Assembly (NCBI GenBank): GCA_012845835.1
Contig: JABAKD010000002.1
Coordinates: 21,480,274-21,544,273 of the forward strand
DNA from: Undaria pinnatifida
Lineage: Eukaryota; Sar; Phaeophyceae; Laminariales; Alariaceae
Reading direction: 5' to 3'
Length of the DNA: 64,000 nt
Positions 46,500 to 58,064 of the stretch are shown here, in pieces. Below the pieces are notes generated by a model. That model searched no databases, was not told the DNA's origin, and saw only the letters and a program-made list of their open reading frames with translations. A program made the position numbers and the translations under genes. Positions within the stretch are counted from its first letter, which is position 1, and each line of letters opens with the position of its first letter.

Positions 46500-48900
46500 C
46501 TTACGCAATCGGTTGGATGACCCCGGCCGACAATGCTCGACTCCGGCGGGCTCTCTGACGTAACACAGCAGGCGCACCACAATCATTGTGCAGATATCCC
46601 GCCAATAGGTTATGAGCCTCGATATACGTAAGCACTGCAGACCTGCGTGCCGTCAAGATCATCAAATGAAGACTACGACTGAGGCCGTGCTGCTGTAAAC
46701 TTAGTCACGAAGCTGTCAATTTCCGTATCATCATCTGAGGCTGCTGTCGCCGAACGACAAATCACTCTCTATACAAAACGAGTAAACCTCGAAATTCGAA
46801 TCCGAGTACGTGGTGATCTGGGTTCGGAACTGCCTCTGCTGTACCGCTACTGCTGAAGTAAGAACGGCTGTGCGTACAATCCACGGTGCTTGGAATCGAT
46901 TGCAGATACGTAGCACTGCTGCTATGTACGAGAGGAACCTTTGAAAATATTGCAGGAAATCTCAATGTGAACGACAACTTTACCGACGCCTTATGGGGTA
47001 TCAAGGCGTTCAGCGGTTCGAGCCCCGACATTTTTGGCAAGCGTAACAATAAGGCCTGCTTCATCAGCATTCAAACAATGTCTACAGGCACTCGAGGGAC
47101 GATCCAGTCCGACCATCGACACCACATCGAAGGCTTCCAACGCTACCTCGCGAACTCATGCAGCATCAAGAACTAATTTTTAAACGGGTCGTCACGGTAT
47201 CGTCATCACGAGGGGGGCCGCTGGGGACATATTTCACAGTATTGTTGCACAAAACAAGTCCCTGCGGTTTCAGGAAATACAGATTTCGGCAACGCTACCG
47301 CAGCTTTCGTTAGAGCCGCCGTAACTGTCAGGGTTGGCACGCAACATAAACGTGAGGTCGCCGGAGTGTATTTCAGTAGCAGGCCACAATGCCATGTTTT
47401 GGACTTGCCGGGGGAGCGTGTCCTCTGAGATCACCGCATCATCATCGATCGTTTAGGGCTGTTCCAACACATCGTTTCTGGGGTCGCTGAACATCACGAT
47501 CGTTTTAGGGTTGTACCCGTACCTTGTTTTTGAGGTCGTCGAACATCGTCATAATTCAAGGATGTGCCGGACCATTCCTCCTGGAGTCGCTGCACGCCAA
47601 CATCGTTTTGGGACCGGGCGAGCATTGTTTATACCATCATTATATCGCCAAGAGGACATTTGCATCGTTTGAGGTCGCACCGAAATGACGCCAATATTAT
47701 GTCTTGGTCAACACATCGTTGAAATATTGTTCATTCTGAAGGCGCACTTATGTTTTTTTCTTGTGGTAATACATTCTACTTCTCGGTCTACCTCAAACCT
47801 CTCTTCGGGTAAGCCTTCATCCACCCTTTGGGCGCTATTGTTACAGTGCCACACGCACCACGATTTAACGCGATGACGCGTCGGGATTGTTCCAAAATAT
47901 TCTTAGCGGTGGGCTTCTTTCTGTATGACATTGAGTAGCGATCAACGTTTTGGGAGGTCCCTGTTGAAACTATTCGGGTAGATGTGTCCCCGGCCGGGAG
48001 AGGCCTTCATGTGTTGTGGATTACCAGAAACTGACGCAACAGCTCACACTACCTTGTACCACCCAAGGAACAAAGAAACAAAGTCAAACGATATGCGCCA
48101 GCCCTCACGCCCACCTGCCATATGCCATTAATCGTGCACCCACATCGTTCGAGAGCCGTTTCACGCCGCGCTACCTATTGCGACAACTTCAACACTCGAA
48201 GGCTAAGGGGGCAAGCTGATGATTGAGGTGATAGTAGAAGGACTAGGCCTAAATTCAAACCAGCGGTGTGAAACAGCTGCAGATGTATCAACGTGGGTTT
48301 TTAGGTGCCTGGCCGCTTGATCTCGCTGCAAACACTACAAAACACAATGGAAATATGGAGAATGGTTTAGGAGCAAGCGGTTTTAGTTAACACGCTGCTA
48401 TTCAACTTTTGTTTCAAAAGTATATCAACAAATGATAACGGTGTATCATTCAGCGTGCGGTAATGAAAAACGCATTGAGTCTCTCCGCTACCTGTATAAG
48501 GGCCTGCATACTTGTCGCGGCTTCAAACATGTCACATTAGAATTAGACATTTTCGTTTCGGGTTTATGCGCTGAAGCTAGTGCGTTGGGTGTGCAAGGAT
48601 TGATAACCCGTCAAAAGCGACGTAAGAACGGTGGGTGTTATATTCAAGTAATAAATCATGTTGAGACATAACCACGGCTTCGTACACTTTTTTTTGCATA
48701 CAAGCAATACAGGCAAATGCAACGACCATGTAACGAGAGTTGAAAAACTCGAGAAGACACCACTGAGAAATACACTTGCAGCAACTGCCTATTATAACCA
48801 AGTAATTGCAACTTGATCGCTAAATATATTGCAAGCTTGACTATGTCACCTCCATCGAGGGGACGGGTAAAGGATAGCTATTTCGCAACAAACAAGAGTA
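46500..48900. other. Gene-poor stretch
   Basis: Between about 47430 and 47680 there are decayed repeats of about 50-65 bp built around CATCGTTT and GGTCGCTGAACATC. The 13-mer GGTTATGAGCCTC lies at 46618. A B-box-like GGTTCGAGCCC near 47016 lacks a tRNA around it. No protein domain was recognised. Confidence 0.4.
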
Positions 48901-48909
48901 GCAGCGTAC

Positions 48910-49265
48910 CGAGTCATTGATCGGATTGATCATCTCTTGCGGCGAGTGGGCCACAGCAGTAGCAGTCGGTGCTACGGCGAAAAAAGCAGTGCAACACATC
49001 AAATATCGATTTAGTGTGTCACCTATTCATATATATATATATATATATATGCGGCACAATCAAAGTGTGAACCCCAAAAAGGGTACCGACGAACGAGGGC
49101 CACGGCTTTTTTGGGATTCCCTGTTGTTGCAGGGTCTCCTGTTTTGTATTGTTTTATTCGAAGCTACGAGAATCTATCTCCTTGCACACTCTCTCACAGC
49201 TCTTTTTCTGCTCATCCCGTCCTCTTGGACACCATCTATGATCAACGCAATTGCCCTTGGAGCGC
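48910..49265 (-). pseudogene. Decayed gene-family member, copy B
   Basis: The minus strand encodes CAPRAIALIIDGVQED and ECARR (about 49160-49265), then VAPTATAVAHSPQ and PINDSVR (about 48915-48985). It aligns with copy A over about 440 bp, 2.8 kb away and in the same orientation. An AT run sits inside this copy at 49029-49050. The family is unknown. Confidence 0.45.
49029..49050. repeat. AT dinucleotide microsatellite
   Basis: About eleven AT units. A shorter AT run lies at 62896-62911. Confidence 0.9.
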
Positions 49266-49365
49266 ACTATATTTCGTAATCTCTCCGGAGCTGAAAATCA
49301 CGCAACAACTGGGTTGGCCCCGACTGGCAGTGATTGCCTCCTGCTGGCTGGCTGGCGTAACTCGG

Positions 49366-50393
49366 TCGCCGCATCACACGCTCCATGCGGAAATCTCACA
49401 AATACAACCTACTCGAAATGGCTGCAGTGCAAAGTGAAATATTGCAAAATGATAGAAGAAGTATTGCAGCAATATCAGCCGTCACAAATATGCAGCAGTC
49501 AACTTTTAATAGCCGGAAGGATCCGTGAATCAACACCACCAAAGACGGAGACATTTTCATGAAAACAACGTAATACTTTGAGTTCTGTAAGCAACTATCC
49601 CCCGGGGAAATAAAACGGGGGGGGGGGCTCAACAGGAAAAACGTTTGGAAGAAAATCCACACTACCTTGGCCTACATTTCTTATCCTGCGTGCATACGTA
49701 CAGGGAAATATTTCCCGCTTTCCTCTCTAAGGGAACTATACTAATAATATGAAACTCGGAATTACGTTGGACCCTTCCAAACTGTGTATTCCACGCAAGT
49801 CAATGTAGTATTGCAGATAATAGTCATTGGAGTCAGCACCTAAGATGTCGAGCACCGACAAAATAAACCACACCTTAAGCTACACACGCACTATTGGTAC
49901 CTATCCATTGTACAAAACGTTTTAGCGTTTCGGACGAACGATCCAATCACCAAGCATCATCGTCAGCCAGATTCGATGCATAGACTACCAAAACTACTGT
50001 TGATAATGGCCGAGCTTGACCTATAGTCTATCCCACAGCGACTCGAACTCGACCCCGAGAAAACGACGAATGAATAGCATTCGCAACAAATAGTAGTTGT
50101 ACTAAGATCAACGCCCTATGAAACATACCTGCACGTGTACGCACGAGGACCCGAAGCACACCGCCGACTGCTCTGAAAAACCGACGGGCAGCCGATTACA
50201 CGGAGTTATAGAAAAAGATATTCGCTTTTTAAGCAGACACCGCCCCCCCATCAACCCTGGCAACAATTCAACCGCCGGCAATAAAAAGCCGAACGTGGGG
50301 GGGGGTGGGGGGGGGGGCGACGACATTGACATAGAAATAAAAAGCAGAAAATAGGAAACACCCAAGAGGGCAGGAGGGAACAGCCGCACATGC
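49366..50393. other. Gene-poor stretch
   Basis: No domain was recognised. G-rich runs lie at 49617-49627 and around 50297-50318. Confidence 0.45.
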
Positions 50394-50642
50394 GTGCTGC
50401 ACAAAACAACGTCCTGCCTTCGGAAAAAACGTAGGGCTCTGATAAGGACAGAAAAAGACGACGTAACCAAGCCGTCAAAAAAAGAAGAAGCACCCGCCGA
50501 AGGCGTCGACAACATGTCGACACCCTCCATTCACCGCTTAGCGGCGGGTCTGCCACCCCAAGAAGTACCGCTTGCTCCCCACGAAAGCCGCGACGTCCAG
50601 ACACTTCCTGCTGCAATTTCGCGTCACTTTGATGCGTTCTAA
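50394..50642 (+). CDS. Possible exon, charged unknown protein
   Basis: The plus frame has a basic N-terminal part (RKKRRALIRTEKDDVTKPSKK), cut here to its core, followed by a Pro/Ser part with MSTPSIHRLAAGLPPQEVP and an end at FDAF. The composition is coding-like, but the frame is short and no homology is known. Splice sites were not assigned. Confidence 0.2.
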   Translation: MLHKTTSCLRKKRRALIRTEKDDVTKPSKKEEAPAEGVDNMSTPSIHRLAAGLPPQEVPLAPHESRDVQTLPAAISRHFDAF

Positions 50643-50659
50643 TACTGACGAAAAATACA

Positions 50660-51628
50660 AAAGCAGAGTGCCAGCGGAGACATCCGACAAATAGGAAGTA
50701 ACAGCCGGAAAATGGTACCGCCCGGAGTTACTGAAAAATCGTCAAGCCAGTACTCTACGCAGCCACAACGACATGAAAGGTTGACGAAAAGAGTACATTG
50801 CGCCACGAAGAAAACCAGAAAACTAAACGGTCGATGTTACACAAGTTCATGCCATCCCCCGATATCAAACTACATGGAAGTACGGGTTTGGGAAATTGGG
50901 AGTGCCTGTCTACACTTTGCTAAAGTGCTTAGAATGCTAAAACGCAACGCTTTACACCGTACGGTACGGCGAGCCGTGCTGTGAGTAGCAGCTAGCTCGA
51001 GAATAAGGCGGAAACAAGAAACATTAACCGAAAACATGTCATTACGCTGCGATAAAAATACACACCAGCCCTTAACGGCGAAGCTCTGCAACGACGCGAG
51101 ATTCTGCAACGACCGCTGATGGGCTCGGATCTCTCTGCGTACGTGCCTTTTACTTCGGGCGTTGGTTTGGGCTTACAACGCGCACTTCTCGAGAATGCGG
51201 ACAAAGCCGACAAAGGTAGCGCGACAAAACACGCTTCGATACGTACGTGCTCGTAAAGCACGACATTGACGCCGATAGACTGACGGGCGGACGCAGGCTA
51301 GAAAATTACATTGACGATTACGCGACCCCCCCTGAACGAGCTCAAAATTCACAACGGCCATGGTACACCATATATGCCTGACGACAGGCGGATGTGGCCC
51401 ATAGAAAATACCTTGCCCGGCGCCGTTTATGACACCACACTGGGCCCAAAATAGAACATTTTTCTGCAAGACACGCCTGACGCAACGTCTCGTCTTCAAT
51501 ATAAACAAAAAACGAACCAAAATAGTCCCAAGCTGTATTGTAGTGGTACCAAACTAGTAGGGTGCCACACCCGCCCGACCCCCACCTACTCTGCCCTACT
51601 CTAGTCTGCTTCGCTTTTTTTTCCCATC
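50660..51628. other. Gene-poor stretch
   Basis: Short frames on both strands without domains. No repeats or RNA genes were seen. Confidence 0.4.
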
Positions 51629-52057
51629 TTATAGCAGGCCAAAAAGATCCCTGCACACGTAGTGCACCCGAAACCCGTCGATGTCAATGACTCTCCTGAC
51701 CGCCTGTTGGCCTCCAGTACTCCCCGGCCTGTCCCGCACAAACCCCAACCACAGGGTGAAGACAACGTCCATTCTTCCGTCACTTTCACCGCCACCATTG
51801 GCAGACACGGCGGAAGAAGCAGTGGCATCATCAGAGGGTGTGGAGGGATGCCTGTCGTCGTCTGCACTCGGGACAGGGGGTGGTGGTTGAATTCGGGTCG
51901 CCGTGAAGGTCCCTGCGCCCGTGCGCGGGGCCTGCAAAGGGTATGGAGACGGTGACCCCGCATTGGAACCTCGCCTCGTGGACCTAGAGTAATCCTCGCC
52001 TCCGTCCTTGGTTTCGCCCGGCTTAACAACGGCAGCGAAAATAACAAAAAAAGACAA
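51629..52057 (-). CDS. Possible exon, Pro/Ser-rich unknown protein
   Basis: The minus frame (142 codons) contains KDGGEDYSRSTRRGSNAGSP, a run of prolines, PSDDATASSAVSANGGGES and the ordered-looking end VRRVIDIDGFRVHYVCRDLF. Composition and length are suggestive of a host exon. A second open frame overlaps, so chance cannot be excluded. No known family. Confidence 0.25.
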   Translation of the reverse strand: MSFFVIFAAVVKPGETKDGGEDYSRSTRRGSNAGSPSPYPLQAPRTGAGTFTATRIQPPPPVPSADDDRHPSTPSDDATASSAVSANGGGESDGRMDVVFTLWLGFVRDRPGSTGGQQAVRRVIDIDGFRVHYVCRDLFGLL

Positions 52058-52059
52058 GG

Positions 52060-52900
52060 TGGGGGGGGGGTGAAAATGTGAAAAAAAAACAGTTTACATG
52101 ACTACGTGTAGGAGTGGTGCACTTATGGCATGTTTTACGGTTCACGTCTCACGAGGGACGGTGAACAACACGTTTAGTCTCGGCGAAAAGTTGTGGGTCG
52201 CGAACCGCCGTGTTTTCGGCTGGAACGACTTGCTTGTTGTCCGCCCGATGTCACGAGTTTGCCCAGCTTGGTGCTGCGTTTCTACCGCATCCCGCCTGAC
52301 AATGTCATTCTTCATGCTGGAAACCGTTGTTGGAGTAGGAGGGGTGGTCACGGACAATTCACTATATTGTTCAATGGTTTTCCAATTTTTCTCCCGACCA
52401 CTTCGGCATTCGCGTCGTAACCGTCCGCACGCCTTCTGTTAGGCTTTATTTGTGCCCGAATGCCTATTCTCTGGTAGGTTGGTCCCCTTCGGTGGCCAGG
52501 ATTATGCACAAGGTCAAACTTTCGGTTCTGACAGGGAAAAACGTGAAGTTGAACAATCGGGAAAAAACGACAACGTATGAATTGCGCTTAGCTCCAGGAA
52601 CTTCGTTAGCAGGAGTGCTTTCGCCTATATGCGTGGCTTCTACTGTTCTCGATTTCCTCTCGGCATGAAAAACGACAGCACATCGGTGAGCCCAACACTA
52701 CTGTATATCCACCGAGTGACGAGGAGCACACATCGTCTACTGCTGCTCTCTCGACTCATTGCCAATACTCGTCGCACGCGCAATTTCGAACTGTATGTAC
52801 TTGGTCACCTGGTACTTGGTACTCGTAGCATTAATTAGTGATATCTGGTACCTGGTAGAAGATAGGGAACTAAAAATCAACGCGGTGCCCACCTCATTCC
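52060..52900. other. Gene-poor stretch upstream of the Myb-like exon
   Basis: Open plus frames at 52098-52442 and 52450-52668 have no domain. TACCTGGTA lies at 52849, with CACCTGGTA and several ACTTGGTA variants just before it. Confidence 0.4.
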
Positions 52901-52908
52901 CACGAGAC

Positions 52909-53090
52909 TGTCCCCTGTCCCAGTATGCCTTCGAGCGTTCCTTCGCGTCCGCGCGGGTCTGGTCAACGCTGCGTGGCGGCAAGAGGAGTTCCTGCACAAG
53001 GATCCAATCGGTTCCGATCTGATCGAGTCCTCCGAGGAAATGCTCATACTCTGCCATCGTCCACCTGTCGTTGTCGCATACCGAGTACAT
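52909..53090 (-). CDS. Myb/SANT-domain protein fragment (SHAQKYF-like)
   Basis: The minus strand encodes DRWTMAEYEHFLGGLDQIG, then TDWILVQELLLPPRSVDQTR and ADAKERSKAYWD. This fits a Myb/SANT repeat: the RWT...E start, the spaced Trp residues of helices 1 and 2, and a third helix that in the SHAQKYF group reads TR(T/S)xxQxRxHAQKYF. Here it is SVDQTRADAKE, so His-Ala-Gln-Lys is only partly kept. Such proteins bind DNA and regulate transcription in plants, algae and other protists. Only this domain is visible, about 55 residues. An AG lies just before the first domain residues and a possible end follows the last, so it may be a single exon. It could also be a pseudogene fragment. Confidence 0.6.
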
Positions 53091-53099
53091 AAACGTATA

Positions 53100-56000
53100 A
53101 GTTCGACGAATAGAGTGCCGACGTAGAGCAGCAAACGAGGCCGTTAGTCGCCGTCACAGAGTAGCAGAGTATCGGTCGCCGTGCGTCATATAACTTTCCA
53201 ACGCAGGCTTGTGGCAGTAAAGAGCTGCCGTTGGGGCCAAGCGACGTTACTTCGAAGTTCGGGTCTCGAGCTCACGCCAGCAAGGTGTGCTAGGCATACG
53301 ACGCGGGGTTACCACGTGTGGGGCGATTCTTTGTTGAGATGGAATTAGGTACACATGTTACGATTTGTTAGTTTCGGCTTAATATTTCGTGACATTCATC
53401 CGAGACAAGCTACCTGTGTTCACGTTTTCATTTCACGGGAGAGGTAATAAACCATGGATTCACGTCGTCCGTTCAACCACACATGAACTCCGGCCAAAGT
53501 CAAAAGGCTTCAAAAACCAGGGAATTGATGCAAACCCGCGAAAAATCGAAGCCACGACATGTTCGTGCAACAACGATAAAGCTCAAATGGCAGCTCCTTG
53601 AACGTTGACGCGCAACAATTGTTTCGTTTGCCAGGTACAAAGGCTGTAATTTCACCGGCCACCGGCCACACCGCTATGTTGAAGATGTGCTACCGGTTCT
53701 TCGAGGGGACAATCCAATTTCGGAAAGATAGGAGATTGAGATCCGAGCCCAGAGCATATCGCGGGGATTGCTAAGTGTGTTTCTGAGGCCGCCTGGGGGT
53801 ATGGTGCGCTGCTTGTAGTCATTGTCGCAGCACGCCTGGGTTCCGTTCTCAGACCGCTTTGACATGGTGTTGCCAAAACGGGTGCCTTCAGGGGCGAAAA
53901 CGAACGAATACATGTAGTGTCTGCCACAGGAGTATGCAAGTAGAAAAAAAGTAGCAACCCGCCGCTGCTGGGTCAGTAGGTGTCGTTTAGCACCGGAATT
54001 ACCCTGCACGGAGCTCTCCTACACGCTCACAGTATGATGCACCTCGCGTCGGAAATCGCTCACGCTAGACGACTGTTGAGACCGCACTTCTCAACATTTT
54101 GACCACTGCATCTGGTTCACAAAAGGGTCCAAAGGCGACGCTGGAAGGATACGTGATGTATACGTATTGTGTGTCCCAAGCAACCTCTTAGCTTCCCGTT
54201 CACGAAGGGCCCGCAGACAGTATGCACCACGTTTTTAGCCTTAACTATCATATATGTCAACAGAAAAGCCTGATTCGGCTTTAAAATCTACGAAAAGATC
54301 CTGTTCCATAAATTTATAATTTTCGAGGCATGCTTCATTACGGGTAGTGAGAGTGCATGTGTAGAAGTTCGAGCTCGAGGAGGGGGGGGAGAGCCGAGTT
54401 GGCACCTTTTACAGCGCAGTTCGCCGCCGGCTAACGAATTGATTGGCAACGACAAAGTGGCCCGACATATCGAAATCGGAATACAGAATAGCATTGCACA
54501 ACAGCTCGGAGTTGGGGAGCCCGCGAATGTTATCTCCGGACGATTAAAGAGGCCACGTATTTACGCATGGTCGTGTTGTATCATCACGCACCACGCATAG
54601 CACGGCCTGGAGAGCCCTTGGGCAACTGCTTGTTTTAACGGTAACTCAAAGAACACGGTGTTTGATTGGAAACATCAATACTTCAGTCTTCATCTCGGTA
54701 CGGGATACATGAGATATAAAGCACCTATTAGTAACTCCTCCTACATTAATGAGTTCATTGGGCAGCAACATGGCGGCCGAACGAAAATGCAGCAGCAGCA
54801 AAAACAACAACAACAACGATGAGTGATATACAGACGCAGATCTCCGGCCTGTACAATACGCGGTAATAACAAAAGCACAAGGCAGTTATCACGGATAGTG
54901 CCACTTTATTAACGCATCGTGCGGCGGCTAGCAAAAGAGCACGCACACCCAGCCACACGCTCGGTGGTGTTTAAATGCCACATTCAGAGTTTATGTATTG
55001 ATAATACTGCAAAGACAAGGTGCAGGGTGGGTCAGCGCGGCAACGGCGGCGACTGTGCGGGGGTTATCGCGCCAAAGTTTTCTTTGGGTCTCACAGCCGG
55101 ACTACGGCATATGGCCCGTATCATCACGACGGAGGAGCAAACCGCACTACGTAAACTCGCGGACGCGAACACGTATTACAGCTTTGAGCATGCCCTCTGC
55201 GATGTCCGCTGTGCTGTGGGCTGGTGCCATTACAGGCGTGGATAAATTCGTAGCAAAAAGAAGTGGCAGTATGAAGGCCGGCGAATCATGACGATATGAC
55301 AAATGTAGACTGAACATGATATGAGTCTATTTAATAACAATGCGTACCGCTGCGCGTGCACGCGCTTGATGCCGTGTCGCCGTGCATGGCGCGGTCTGGC
55401 GTGGCGGCGCTCGGGGGGGGGGGGGGGGTTCACGCACGACGCTTGCTACGGTAGAGGTACCTCGTAGCACTTTTTGGCCAAAATAATTCTTAAAGGACGC
55501 GGCGCTCATTTTCCTACAATCGTCGGAACGCCATTCTTGTGTTGCAAAATGACGGTTTCCGTGTCTAAGGTCACGGGTTTGTTCTGTGGATTTGCGCTTC
55601 CAGATTGTTCGGTCGACATCAGTTTTTGGGTCAGGTTTTTAGAGCTCCTCATTTGAGGATCTCCAGGAAGAAAAAAAAATGCACCTCTGCCCGATTTTTT
55701 TGTCACACGTCACACAAAAACACACACACTCTTGAAACCCATTAATCGTAATGGCTGTACATAACTCTTGCTTGTGCATATGCAAGACACAGGGATCCTG
55801 GCCCAGCCTAGATTTCTTACTCGGGAAAGGGTGTGTTCTGCACTTCGTGTAAATTCAACATAGTTATATAGCGGGGCCAGGACGTTCTCATTTCCATTTA
55901 ATCTTCGGTCTGGCTTCCTTAGTTCGCTACAAGTCGTTCTGCACTCTGCTAACGGTACTACAGTGTGCTGCTGGGTTGTACACAAAAAAAGTTAATGTGG
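53100..56000. other. Gene-poor stretch
   Basis: No domain was recognised. The plus frame at 54919-55245 (108 codons) is the longest protein-like one. A run of 16 G lies at 55413-55428 and a GAGCTC hairpin at 55642-55663. Confidence 0.4.
55642..55663. repeat. 22-bp GAGCTC hairpin, instance 4
   Basis: GAGCTCCTC-ATTT-GAGGATCTC, nine-pair stem with one mismatch. Confidence 0.5.
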
Positions 56001-56019
56001 GAACAACAACAACAACACC

Positions 56020-56115
<96 letters not shown>
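56001..56115 (+). repeat. CAA/AAC trinucleotide microsatellite
   Basis: About 38 nearly uninterrupted AAC units. The plus strand would encode polyglutamine in one frame and polythreonine in another. It is followed by a short duplication ACACAAAATGCGAGAA. Nothing else suggests coding here. Confidence 0.95.
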
Positions 56116-56116
<1 letters not shown>

Positions 56117-56162
56117 CAAAATGCGAGAAACATGCGCCGTACACAAAATGCGAGAAGCACGT

Positions 56163-57550
56163 CGTCGTCTTCGGTGGTCGGCCTATGCTGTATACGATCG
56201 TGTAGGCTCACAACTCGGACGAAAACTCTATACGATGCATATTTACAAAATGGTGGGTAGAGGGGCGAAGGTGTAAAGGTGTACATATGGTCTAGTAATA
56301 TAACACGATTTCAGCGAGCGATCGAATGGTCGTGATGTGCGTATGATACTGCTGCACCTCAGGCAGCTCTGCGGTCCTTAGAGATATAGACTAAGTATAA
56401 ATGGGTCTATTCTTAGCGAGCACGTAAAAACGTAGAAACTGAAGGGTTTGCAGTTTTCAGCCGTTCGACCGAAAAAAATCGCCGTCGACCCTGCGTTACG
56501 CCAACTTGTAGTAAGCAACCATGGGCGGGATGTATATCGTATATACGGGTTTGAGAGCGTTATCGTAATGTTCTGCAGGCAATGCTATCCATTAATAATA
56601 CTAATATTATTATCTGCCGGTGCCTCTCCCAGCCGCCGTCTTGCCGTGGACACACCAGGTATGATATATGCCAGGTACGATAGTATCGGTTTTTGGTGTA
56701 AATGCAAGATATGTCTACCCGATGTTCTAGCCTACAATATTAGAAGGTACCATACGAAATGCTTTGTGCAGTGTTGCACATTATTTCACGTCACCACCCA
56801 ATCGACAGCGCCCAGATGCGCGGCGATTACTCAAAACCAGCTATTAACATTATACTACACATAACAACAAGGAAAACGGAGAAAACTCGTCGTCCAATGA
56901 CAGGCATTGATCCATGCAAGCTCTACACGTACCCGTATCATGGTATGTATGACAACTGCGCTTGTTTTGGATAGCTTCCACGCGTTGAGGGGACAAACCA
57001 CCTGTTGAAACCATAATATGACCATTTTCGTTAATATGATGTTATACGTACAGCAGGCTAAAGCCGTTCAAATCGGAACGACAGCGTAGTAGGCAGGAGC
57101 GTCGTGTGCAAGGAAGTGCGCGCGAGCTCACTTCGCAAACGCTGCTGGTGGTGTTGCAGGCTTGATTCCAAGTTCGTGAGACGTGAGAAGACACGAACGC
57201 GAGAGGAACAAAAAAGGTCAGAAGAAGTGATCATCTGTACTGCTGTACGGACAAAAAACAGCTCGCTCGTATTTTCTTATAAGCCAACTCTATGACTCAA
57301 CACCCGTTCGCGTACACATCAAACGAACGCACATTACACCTTACAAAAGAAGACAGCCTCTCGCCTCAAACAAGCGCGGTACGTAAGCTTAGCGAGTGAG
57401 TACTACTCGTGGTATATACGTATAGCACGAGTGAGAACGTCCTGCTTCCGCGACAACAACGCCATCCACCACTTTGCGCGCAGAAGCATAATAATAAGAT
57501 CACAAAGACGTAGTATTCGTTCATATCATAGCCATTTAGATAACGCCATC
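56163..57550. other. Gene-poor stretch
   Basis: The plus frame at 56448-56864 (138 codons) has no domain. Two TACCAGGTA-like variants lie near 56652 and 56670. No repeat or RNA gene was found. Confidence 0.4.
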
Positions 57551-57554
57551 ATCG

Positions 57555-57664
57555 TCAAATACAACATGATGAGCTGTGTCCTGACCTCGTATCGAACGCC
57601 GCCGCTGCCACCGTCGCAGCTGCCGAACCCTCGTCTGCGCCGGAAGGGTCTCCCATATGCGCGA

Positions 57665-57703
<39 letters not shown>

Positions 57704-57726
57704 GCTGCTGCTGCTGCTGCTGCTGC

Positions 57727-57774
<48 letters not shown>

Positions 57775-57800
57775 TGCTGCTGCTCCTGCTCCTGCTGCTG

Positions 57801-57837
<37 letters not shown>

Positions 57838-58064
57838 AGCTGCTGTTGCTCCTCCTCCTCCTGCTGCTGCTGCTGATGCTCGTCCTGCTGCTGCTGATGC
57901 TGATGCTGACGCTCCTGCTGCTGCTGATGCTCCTGCTGCTCCTGCTGCTGCTGTTGTTGCTGTTGCTGCTGCTGCTGCTGATGCTCGGTTGGGTTGAAAT
58001 CTAAAACTCTTTCCTCTACCTCTGGTGTTGTTGCCGCAGCAGCTGTTGTTGTTGTCATTGTCAT
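57555..58064 (-). CDS. Possible polyglutamine protein
   Basis: The minus frame of 169 codons starts MTMTTTTAAAATTPEVEERV, continues DFNPTEH into a long Gln tract with scattered Glu and His, and ends IAHMGDPSGADEGSAAATV, then FDTRSGHSSSCC. The non-repeat flanks look coding (Glu/Asp-balanced), which favours this frame over the poly-Leu and poly-Ala frames of the other strand. Long Gln runs are common in some algal and protist regulators. Chance remains possible because a CAG array keeps any phase open. It may be one exon. Confidence 0.3.
57665..57983. repeat. Interrupted CTG/CAG array, about 320 bp
   Basis: Over 100 triplets, mostly CTG, with CCG, CTC, ATG and GTT interruptions. The 3' half is more interrupted than the 5' half, as in an ageing repeat that expands at one end. 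Confidence 0.95.

Noticed and set aside
46983-47035. GGTTCGAGCCC, a perfect B box
   Set aside because: No acceptor stem, D-arm or anticodon arm can be drawn around it.
10603-50470. Shared 18-mer AAAAAGACGACGTAACCA at about 10603 and 50451
   Set aside because: Flanks do not align, and one such match in 64 kb can occur by chance with biased composition.
57657-58004. Poly-leucine and poly-alanine frames on the plus strand
   Set aside because: Shadows of the CTG array. The polyglutamine frame on the other strand has better flanks.
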